Shown in pieces: positions 58,260-64,000 of a stretch of 64,000 bases of DNA (within the stretch, counting starts at the first letter, position 1; the number at the start of each line of letters is the position of its first letter). Origin of the DNA: Roseomonas aerilata DSM 19363 (GTDB lineage: Bacteria; Pseudomonadota; Alphaproteobacteria; Acetobacterales; Acetobacteraceae). The DNA lies in the NCBI RefSeq assembly GCF_000711725.1, contig NZ_JONP01000019.1:31121-95120 (forward strand), given 5' to 3'. The notes beneath the pieces were generated by a model that had not been told where the DNA came from, made no database searches, and was given only the letters and a program-made list of their open reading frames with translations. The position numbers and the translations under genes were made by a program.

Positions 58260-58712
58260 CTAATTTCGCCGCTCGGCGAAGAAACCCCGCAGCAGCGCCC
58301 CGGCCTCCGTCTCCCGCACCCCTCCCACAACCTCCGGTACATGGTGGCAGGACGGCGCGGCAAACACCCGCGCGCCGTGATCCACCCCGCCGCCCTTGGG
58401 GTCATAGGCCCCGAAGACCACCCGCCGCATCCGGAAGAAGGAGGCGGCCTGGGCGCACATGGGGCAGGGCTCAAGCGTCACCCACAGGGTGCAGTCGGCA
58501 AGCCATTTCGCGCCGCGCAGCGCGGTGGCCGCGCGCATGGCCAGGATTTCGGCGTGGGCGGAGGGGTCGCGACGGGCCTCAACCTCGTTCCCCGCGCGGG
58601 AGAGGGGCGCGCCCGCGGCATCCGTCACCACCGCCCCCACCGGCACCTCGCCGCGCGCGGCGGCGACCCGCGCTTCTTCCAGCGCCAGCGCCATGGGCGT
58701 GCCATCCGCCAT
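58260..58712 (-). CDS. tadA: tRNA adenosine(34) deaminase
   Basis: This 150-aa zinc deaminase makes inosine at the wobble position of tRNA-Arg. The catalytic site is seen as DPSAHAEILAMR (zinc histidine and proton-shuttle glutamate) and TLEPCPMCAQAA (two zinc cysteines). VVFGAYDPKGGGVDHGA and a short C-terminal helix complete the family pattern. It is divergent from the PuuD-like gene with 65 bases between them. Confidence 0.95.
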   Translation of the reverse strand: MADGTPMALALEEARVAAARGEVPVGAVVTDAAGAPLSRAGNEVEARRDPSAHAEILAMRAATALRGAKWLADCTLWVTLEPCPMCAQAASFFRMRRVVFGAYDPKGGGVDHGARVFAAPSCHHVPEVVGGVRETEAGALLRGFFAERRN

Positions 58713-58777
58713 CCAGACCTCCGCACCGCGTTACGAGCGCTTGTGGAGGCGCCCGTCGAGGCTCTACCAACCCCCTC

Positions 58778-59518
58778 ATGACCGCACGACCCCTGATCGG
58801 CCTTACCCTCGATGCGGAAGAGCCGGGCGGCTATTCCAAGCTGCCCTGGTACGCCCTGCGGCGGAACTACTTCGGCGCCGTGGCCGAGGCCGGCGGGCTG
58901 CCGATTGCCCTGCCGCACCACGCCGCCCTGGCCGACGACTACCTGGACCGCCTGGACGGGCTGCTCGTCACCGGCGGTGCCTTCGACGTGGATCCCGCGC
59001 TGTATGGCGGCGGCCCGCGCCACGACACCGTCGTGCTGAAGGAGGGCCGCACGAACTTCGAGATCGCGGTGCTGCGCGGCGCGCTGCGGCGGAACATCCC
59101 CGTCCTCGGCATTTGCGGCGGCGAGCAGCTTCTGGCCGTCGCGCTCGGCGGCACCCTCATCCAGCACATCCCGGACGCGGTGCCGGACGCGCTGGCGCAT
59201 GAGCAGCCCAACCCGCGCACGGAGCCCGGGCACGAGGTGGCGCTCACCCCCGGCACGCTGCTGTCCCGCATCGTCGGCGCGCCCTCGATGGCCGTGAACT
59301 CCTCCCATCACCAGGCGGTGGACCGGCCGGGGGAGGGGGCGATCGTGAACGCCCGCGCGCCGGACGGCGTGGTGGAGGGGCTGGAGCATCCCGGCTACCG
59401 CTTCTGCCTCGGCGTGCAGTGGCATCCCGAATACGCGGTGGACGCCCGAGATCAGGCTATTCTCGACGCCTTCGTCGAGGCCGCCCGCGGGACGGGCGCG
59501 CATCGGGCCGCGGCATGA
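58778..59518 (+). CDS. Class I glutamine amidotransferase, gamma-glutamyl-GABA hydrolase (PuuD) type
   Basis: ATG 58778 gives 246 aa. PLIGLTLDAEEPGGYSKLPWYALRRNY, LDGLLVTGGAFDVDPALYG, the nucleophile elbow ILGICGGEQLLAVALGGTLIQHI (catalytic cysteine), VNSSHHQAVD and GVQWHPEY (catalytic histidine and glutamate) match the peptidase C26 family. PuuD acts in putrescine breakdown; other putrescine genes are not visible, so the substrate is uncertain. The stop overlaps the next start (ATGA). Confidence 0.9.
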   Translation: MTARPLIGLTLDAEEPGGYSKLPWYALRRNYFGAVAEAGGLPIALPHHAALADDYLDRLDGLLVTGGAFDVDPALYGGGPRHDTVVLKEGRTNFEIAVLRGALRRNIPVLGICGGEQLLAVALGGTLIQHIPDAVPDALAHEQPNPRTEPGHEVALTPGTLLSRIVGAPSMAVNSSHHQAVDRPGEGAIVNARAPDGVVEGLEHPGYRFCLGVQWHPEYAVDARDQAILDAFVEAARGTGAHRAAA

Positions 59519-60399
59519 GCGGGGAGGATCCTGGCGGCGGGCGCGGCGAGCGCATCGCCAAGTTCCTCGCCCGCGCCGGAATCGCCAGCCGGCGCGACGC
59601 CGAGGCGCTGATCGGCGAGGGCGCCGTCACCCTCAACGGGGCGGTGGTGGAGACCCCCGCCACCTTCGTCTCACCCGGCGATGCCGTCGCGGTGAATGGC
59701 CGCCCCGTGGGCGCGCCCGAGCCCACGCGCCTCTTCCGCTACCACAAGCCCGACGGGCTGGTAACGACGCACAAGGACCCGCAGGGGCGCCCGACGGTTT
59801 TCGAAAAGCTGCCCGCGGGCCTTCCGCGCCTCGTCTCCATCGGCCGCCTCGACCTGACGAGCGAGGGCCTGCTGCTGCTCACGAATGACGGCGCCCTCGC
59901 GCGGCGGCTGGAACTGCCCTCCAACGGCTGGCTGCGCCGCTACCGCGTGCGCGTCCATGGCCGCGTGAACGAGTCCGCGCTCGCCTGGCTCGCCCGCGGG
60001 GTCACGGTGGAAGGGGTGAAGTACGGCCCCATCCAGGCGGGGCTCGATAGCCGTCAGGGCACGAATGCCTGGCTGACCGTCTCCCTGCAGGAGGGGAAGA
60101 ACCGCGAGATCCGGCGCGTGATGCAGCACCTCGAGCTGCACGTGACACGGCTGATCCGCGTCGCCTACGGCCCCTTCCAGCTCGGCACCCTGCCCACCGG
60201 CGCCGTGGAGGAGGTCAATGCCCGCACCATGCGCGAACAGCTCGGCGTCGGCGCCGCGCCCCGCATCCAGCGCGGCGTGGAGCGCACCGAATTGCCCCCG
60301 GACGACGCCGCCCCGCGCCGTGCCCGCCCGCCGCGCGCCCGCCGGGCCGGCGACCCCCACCGCACGCCCTGGGGCGGCAAGCCCCACACGGAGGGCTGA
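59515..60399 (+). CDS. rluB: Pseudouridine synthase of the RluB/RsuA family
   Basis: ATG 59515 overlaps the previous stop and gives 294 aa. An S4 RNA-binding domain (RIAKFLARAGIASRRDAEALIGEGAVTLNG) precedes the catalytic domain with SIGRLDLTSEGLLLLTNDGALARRL (catalytic aspartate) and QEGKNREIRRVMQHLELHVTRLIRVAYGPF. RluB modifies 23S rRNA; RsuA modifies 16S rRNA. The RLDLTSEG form favours RluB. The C-terminal tail is basic and disordered. Confidence 0.92.
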   Translation: MSGEDPGGGRGERIAKFLARAGIASRRDAEALIGEGAVTLNGAVVETPATFVSPGDAVAVNGRPVGAPEPTRLFRYHKPDGLVTTHKDPQGRPTVFEKLPAGLPRLVSIGRLDLTSEGLLLLTNDGALARRLELPSNGWLRRYRVRVHGRVNESALAWLARGVTVEGVKYGPIQAGLDSRQGTNAWLTVSLQEGKNREIRRVMQHLELHVTRLIRVAYGPFQLGTLPTGAVEEVNARTMREQLGVGAAPRIQRGVERTELPPDDAAPRRARPPRARRAGDPHRTPWGGKPHTEG

Positions 60400-60441
60400 T
60401 GGGCGGGCGCCGCGCGGTGCCGGCGGCATGAGGCGGGGGAG

Positions 60442-60999
60442 TTGAGGATCGTCGCCGGCCGCTGGCGGGGCCGCGCCCTCCAGGCCCCGGCCGGGGAAGG
60501 CACGCGCCCGACCGCGGACCGCGTGCGCCAGGCGCTGTTCGATTCGTTGTGGCACGCGCCTTGGGCCGGGCGGGCAGCGGTGGAGGGCGCCCAGGTGCTG
60601 GACGCCTTCGCCGGCACCGGGGCCCTGGGCCTCGAGGCGCTCTCCCGCGGGGCGGCGCGCGCGGTCTTCATGGAGCGGGATCGCGCCGCCCTGGCGGCGC
60701 TGCGCACCAATATCGAAGGGTTGGGGGCAACCGGGACCGCGCGGGTGATTGCTTGCGACGTGCTGCGCCCGCCCCGCCCCGAATTTCCCTGTGGACTCGT
60801 GTTCCTGGACCCGCCCTACGGCAAGGAGATGGGCCCGGCGGCGCTGGCGTCACTGCGGAGCGGCGGCTGGATCGCGCCGGCGGCTCTTATCTGCCTGGAA
60901 GTAGGGCGCAACGAGGCGCTGGCCCTGGGCGAGGGCTGGGAGGTCCTGGCCGAGCGGGAGCACGGGGCCGCCAAGATGCTTGCCTTGCGCGCATCCTGA
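60442..60999 (+). CDS. rsmD: 16S rRNA (guanine966-N2)-methyltransferase
   Basis: TTG 60442 follows GGCGGGGGAG, giving 185 aa. MRIVAGRWRGRALQAPAGEGTRPTADRVRQALFDSL, VLDAFAGTGALGLEALSRGA (AdoMet site) and the catalytic FLDPPYGK are the RsmD pattern. It follows the pseudouridine synthase by 42 bases, so the two rRNA modification genes are probably co-transcribed. Confidence 0.94.
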   Translation: MRIVAGRWRGRALQAPAGEGTRPTADRVRQALFDSLWHAPWAGRAAVEGAQVLDAFAGTGALGLEALSRGAARAVFMERDRAALAALRTNIEGLGATGTARVIACDVLRPPRPEFPCGLVFLDPPYGKEMGPAALASLRSGGWIAPAALICLEVGRNEALALGEGWEVLAEREHGAAKMLALRAS

Positions 61000-61027
61000 C
61001 CCCATCCTGCCGGTTCGCGTACCCGGC

Positions 61028-61058
61028 AAAAAAAGAGGCGGTACCCGAAGGTACCGCC
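61028..61058 (-). terminator. Rho-independent terminator on the minus strand
   Basis: A 9-base perfect stem (61037-61045/61050-61058) with a four-base loop (TTCG as read on the minus strand) is followed on that strand by TC and seven T. On the plus strand the hairpin is followed only by GAGTTT, so it is a weak terminator for rsmD. Confidence 0.88.
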
Positions 61059-61121
61059 GAGTTTAGGGAGGAAACGTCCAAGAAAACAGCCGCCCGGCCG
61101 TACCGGGCTGCTGCGGGAGGA
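61028..61121 (-). ncRNA. Candidate small RNA with anti-Shine-Dalgarno loop
   Basis: Read on the minus strand, the segment contains CCTCCCGC near 61121-61114, a hairpin at 61113-61087 (CAGC...GCTG with inner CCCGG/CCGGG), then GTTT-CCTCCCT-AAAC at 61075-61061, a four-base stem exposing CCUCCCU in its loop, and finally a strong terminator (61058-61037 with seven T at 61034-61028). Loops exposing CCUCC that can pair with ribosome sites are known from alphaproteobacterial regulatory RNAs. A possible promoter is CTTGCG with CATGAT 18 bases further, just upstream of 61121. No minus-strand protein gene is present to need this terminator. The length of about 90-95 nt is inferred. Confidence 0.55.
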
Positions 61122-61414
61122 TCATGCGTCCATCCCGCCCAGGGCGCAAGCGGTTTTTGTGCGTCGCAGCAAATCCTCCTTATTGGATCGTGTGGCGCCG
61201 GCGGCATGCCTGCATCGGCCTGTCGGTGTCCGCAGCCTCAACGGGCATAGCCAGGGGTTTCGGCGCTGGAACCCGCCATTGGGGACCGCGAAGTGAACGG
61301 TCCTCAGCCGCTGCTCTCTATGACGTTATGTACGCGGATCGTTCTGAAAAGTTAGGTTGTATGGCTACAGGCAGAAGGCTTGGGCAGGTGCCATCGGGGT
61401 TCCAGGATGAACGC
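61122..61414. other. Intergenic stretch without a supportable gene
   Basis: The plus-strand frame opening at 61124 has a ribosome-like site but its product is not protein-like before residue 98. I see no other gene. The stretch probably holds promoters for the small RNA (minus) and for the gene at 61415 (plus). Confidence 0.4.
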
Positions 61415-61711
61415 ATGAGATCCGACGAGACCGAGATCCCTCTTGGAACGTCCCTTCCGGCGGATATGAACACGCGCCTACTCGTGTTGGAGATGACGAT
61501 CGCCGCCGTGGCGGCCCGGTTGCCCCAGCCCGATTTCGAGGAGGTGGTGTCCATGCTCGTCTTCGTGGCGAAGAGTTCCGACGCCGCGAGGGCGGTCGAA
61601 GGGCCCGCCGCCGAGATGCCTTACCTCGATGCCGCCGAGCGCTGTGCCACCGCGATGCTCAACCGAATCGCGATCTCGCGGCGGACGGGAAGACCCCTCG
61701 GCAGGCACTGA
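61415..61711 (+). CDS. Hypothetical protein, 98 aa
   Basis: ATG 61415 follows AGGA; ATG 61358 in the same frame is an alternative. The sequence begins MRSDETEIPLGTSLPADM and continues with a helical region NTRLLVLEMTIAAVAARLPQPDFEEVVSMLVFVAK, ending in a basic tail (RRTGRPLGRH). No family recognised and no membrane segment; a small soluble helical protein is likely. It is convergent with the L,D-transpeptidase. Confidence 0.6.
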   Translation: MRSDETEIPLGTSLPADMNTRLLVLEMTIAAVAARLPQPDFEEVVSMLVFVAKSSDAARAVEGPAAEMPYLDAAERCATAMLNRIAISRRTGRPLGRH

Positions 61712-61787
61712 GAAGCCGGACGGGACGCGGGGCGGTGGAGCCCTGCCGCCCGATGTGCCCGTGCCGGCCGGCACCTGGAATGAACCC

Positions 61788-62726
61788 TCACAGCGGGTTG
61801 TCCTCGGGGGCCGCGGCACGTGCCGGGGCATCCGCCTCGGCGGGCGTCTGGGCGAGAGGCCTGGCAACGCGGCGGTAGGCGGCGCGGCGGCTTCCCGGCG
61901 CGTCCAGCCCGTAGGGATCGCTATGGATCACCACCCGCCCCGCCGCATCCGGCCAGGCGGTGAGATAGGCGATGGCCACCGCGACCTCCGCTGCCGGGAC
62001 GAGATCGATCGTTCGTCCGCTGGCCAGGGTTGCGGCGATGGTGGCCGGGGTTGTGCCCAGCATCCAGGCGGCAAGATCCCGGATTCGCTCCACGCGCACG
62101 CAGCCATGAGACAGGGCGCGATCCTGCCGGCCAAAGAGGCCGGGGCTGCTCGTCCCGTGCAGGAAGATGCCATCCGAATCGAGAAGGCCGATCCGGAGCG
62201 GGCCGAGCGGATTGGCGGGCCCTGGCGGCTGGACCAGGCGCCCGTTGACGACGCGGAACCCCACCGCCCCCGCCGCGCGGATCTCCGGCTCGATGCTGGC
62301 GGGCACATACCAGGGCGGGTTGCTGCGGACAGTGGTAACGAAGGTGGCCAGCTGCGGTGTCCGCGTGCGCGCCGCGCCGACGACGATTCGCGAGCGCAGG
62401 ACCTCCCGCCCGGCGTCGTAGGCCACGAGTTCCGCCGCCGCGATGTTGACGAGCACGAGACGCCCCGCCCCCGTACCGGACCCTGGATCGCTGAGGCCAA
62501 GGTCGTCCAGCCGCTCCAGCGTGCGGTCCAGCGCTACGCGGCCGCGGGTATTGCCTGCCGGCACCGCCCCGCGCGCTCGCTGAAGCAGGGCGCGAGCATC
62601 GCCTACCAGTCCCGGCGCCGGTGGCGGCACGACCTGGCCAACCGCGCCTCGCGCGGAAACAAGGGTGGGCAGGGCCACGAGGGCGCTGAGAAGGTGTGGC
62701 GCTAAGGAGCGACGGGTCTGGTGCAT
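61788..62726 (-). CDS. L,D-transpeptidase (YkuD domain)
   Basis: ATG 62726 (MHQTRRSLAPHLLSALVALP) gives 312 aa with an RR-containing signal ending near SARG; the frame to 62822 is an alternative. The YkuD domain shows GRLVLVNIAAAELVAYDAGREVLRSRIVVG, TVRSNPPWYVPASIE and the catalytic GIFLHGTSSPGLFG ... ALSHGCVRVERI (catalytic cysteine in SHGCVR). Such enzymes make 3-3 peptidoglycan cross-links or attach proteins to the wall in the periplasm. A putative peptidoglycan-binding segment precedes the catalytic domain. Confidence 0.9.
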   Translation of the reverse strand: MHQTRRSLAPHLLSALVALPTLVSARGAVGQVVPPPAPGLVGDARALLQRARGAVPAGNTRGRVALDRTLERLDDLGLSDPGSGTGAGRLVLVNIAAAELVAYDAGREVLRSRIVVGAARTRTPQLATFVTTVRSNPPWYVPASIEPEIRAAGAVGFRVVNGRLVQPPGPANPLGPLRIGLLDSDGIFLHGTSSPGLFGRQDRALSHGCVRVERIRDLAAWMLGTTPATIAATLASGRTIDLVPAAEVAVAIAYLTAWPDAAGRVVIHSDPYGLDAPGSRRAAYRRVARPLAQTPAEADAPARAAAPEDNPL

Positions 62727-62822
62727 GGAGGGCCGGGCTTGTGCGGCGTGACGGTAGCAGAGATCGACTTCTCCGGCGCGAGGATGGTGGGCTGGAGAGG
62801 CTTCCTGTAGCACCTTTGTCAT

Positions 62823-63281
62823 TGCGAACTTGTCTCGAAAATTAAGAAATATTTCTTAGCGAAGATTTGCTGAGGAACCGTTCCTGTGAAGCGGGCAGGG
62901 CGCAACACGCCAGCTCGGGATGGATGGTGAGCCCAAGGTCAGAATACTTGACCGTTTCAAAACCAGCGAACCATCAAAAGCTGATGAAGGGACTGTGCCA
63001 TGCGTCCTATCTAAAAAATAGAACATATCTCACGTGGTTGAACAAAATTTCCTGGTCGGCTGGGGTGGGTGGCTACGGGATGTGGCTCAGCCAGGCGGTT
63101 CTTTTTGCTAGATCGCAACTGTGGCGATATCGACATGAAAGCCACACCCCAGCCGCCAATCACGATCGCGTGAAAAAGCGGTTGATAAAAGCCTTCACGT
63201 TTCGGTGTTCACACGATTATGTGAGCCCGCCGGCCCGAGAGGCGGCAACTGGCCCCGGAACGGTCGAGAGAAGGCAGAAGC
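62823..63281. other. AT-rich intergenic stretch with palindromes, upstream of the last gene
   Basis: No gene is supportable. A perfect 16-base palindrome, TAAGAAATATTTCTTA, lies at 62843-62858, and TCACG-ATCG-CGTGA is at 63160-63173. The stretch is far more AT-rich than the surroundings. The palindrome lies 117 bases upstream of the transpeptidase start and would suit a dimeric regulator; the region as a whole is a long leader for the gene at 63282. Confidence 0.5.
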
Positions 63282-64000
63282 ATGTCCCAGGTTGTTCTTC
63301 CCACCTTCGCGACGCTCGGCGCGGATGACGTCGTCGCCCTCAAGCTGCAGAACGCTGGCGTCGCCACCCTGCAGGGTGGGGTGACCACCTTCGGACAGGT
63401 TTTCGAGCAAGGGGACGTGCCCAAGGGAACCGGCCTCCTCGCGGAGATCGGCGGCAAGACCGTCGCCGTCCAGATGGACGTCAAGAGCACCTACCCGGAC
63501 GGCTCGGCGAAGATGGTCGTGCTCTCCCTCGAGCGGCCCGACATCGCCGCCGGCACCTCCCTCGACGTGGTGCTCACCCACGGCACCATCTCGTCCGCGC
63601 CGGCCATCGACCTTGCCCAGGCGATCAGTGCGCATTCCTTCAAGGTGGACATGACGCCCGACGGCGGCGCGACCACCACCATCGACGTCCTCGCCGCGCT
63701 CAAGACGGCCCTTGCCAACGGCACCGCCTCCTTCTGGCAGAAGGGCGACCTGGCTGCCGAGGCGCGGGTCACCATCGACCTGCCGGGCTCGCAGCGGATG
63801 GTCTTCGACGTCACCGCCTACAAGGGCGGCGGCCTGTCGGTGGATGCGGGGTTCAACAACGACGACGCCATGCAGGCGACCGGCGGGCGGGGGAACTACA
63901 CCCTCAAGGCCCAGCTCGACGGCCAGGTCGTCGCGAACGAGACCATCAGCCAGGGCCAGTACCAGAACTGGCACGAGAGCTTCACGACCGGCACCAGCGG
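63282..64000 (+). CDS. Large beta-rich protein, cut by window edge; possible RIFT-barrel/lyase-type N-terminus
   Basis: ATG 63282 follows GAGAAGG and the frame stays open to the last base (239 codons), so the C-terminus is missing. It has no signal peptide. The sequence MSQVVLPTFATLGADDVVAL, then VTTFGQVFEQGDVPKGTGLLAEIGGKTVAVQMDVKSTYPDGSAKMVVLSLE, has a pattern (F-G-Q-x-F, Q-x-D-V-x, P-D-G-S-x-K-x-x-x-L) seen in N-terminal barrels of exo-rhamnogalacturonan-lyase-like and related bacterial proteins. The later region is also strand-rich and threonine/glycine-rich. Type I secretion would fit a protein lacking a signal but the C-terminus is not visible. Confidence 0.7.
   Translation, partial: MSQVVLPTFATLGADDVVALKLQNAGVATLQGGVTTFGQVFEQGDVPKGTGLLAEIGGKTVAVQMDVKSTYPDGSAKMVVLSLERPDIAAGTSLDVVLTHGTISSAPAIDLAQAISAHSFKVDMTPDGGATTTIDVLAALKTALANGTASFWQKGDLAAEARVTIDLPGSQRMVFDVTAYKGGGLSVDAGFNNDDAMQATGGRGNYTLKAQLDGQVVANETISQGQYQNWHESFTTGTS

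Noticed and set aside
61124..61414. N-terminal extension of the small gene at 61415
   Set aside because: A ribosome-like site exists, but the first 97 codons are not protein-like and cover the proposed small RNA promoter.

Overview
The window is a piece of a GC-rich alphaproteobacterial chromosome, most like Acetobacteraceae (Roseomonas-type). The evidence is the ispH-thrB-rnhA cluster, the mutY / DUF721 / DsbA / smc neighbourhood, a CcrM-type methyltransferase, an HWE-type histidine kinase and two stand-alone Bug-type receptors. The genus is inferred from gene content and order only.

Positions 1 to about 15,750 form an accessory island whose base composition is visibly lower in GC than the rest. 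It starts with a DUF2252 gene that runs off the left edge, a Tat-type lipoprotein amidohydrolase and an unrecognised secreted protein. Next comes a Tn7-like transposition module: a TnsA-like gene, a DDE transposase (TnsB/TniA), an AAA ATPase (TnsC/TniB) and a long TniQ, each overlapping the next. A strikingly AT-richer cargo gene follows, encoding a TIR-TIR-NTPase-membrane protein, probably an anti-phage sensor. A second, shorter TniQ comes next, and then about 900 bases of noncoding DNA up to an aminotransferase gene. The TnsA-like protein seems to lack its nuclease residues, and no Cas gene or CRISPR array is visible. The transposon ends could not be fixed by eye.

From 15,758 onward the DNA is core chromosome. 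15.7-25.7 kb holds an aminotransferase, a histidine kinase, kup, the rnhA/thrB/ispH operon and a lipoprotein. 25.7-35 kb starts with a tandem glycine riboswitch in front of gcvT-gcvH-gcvP-NUDIX-GNAT-hydrolase, all joined by 4-base stop/start overlaps, and continues with an SDR gene, rnhB and ccrM. 35-46.7 kb has a Bug receptor, bioY-mutY, dciA-like, dsbA-like, smc, kdsD, upp and yeiH. 46.7-54.4 kb has a flavin-reductase-like gene, a branched-chain amino acid type ABC transporter with a fused LivH-LivM permease, a MetX-like hydrolase, a second Bug receptor and a tiny zinc-ribbon protein. 54.4-58.2 kb is a sulfate ABC operon. 58.2-64 kb has tadA, a PuuD-like amidotransferase, a pseudouridine synthase, rsmD, an L,D-transpeptidase and a large protein running off the right edge.

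Two noncoding discoveries stand out. A multi-hairpin repeat family occupies all three roomy convergent gene junctions in the window, at 20.1-20.4, 36.1-36.4 and 43.5-43.7 kb, and shows compensatory base changes in its stems. A probable small RNA on the minus strand at 61.03-61.12 kb exposes CCUCCC (anti-Shine-Dalgarno) sequences and ends in a textbook terminator. kup also appears to lack any standard start codon at its conserved N-terminus and may start at AUA.
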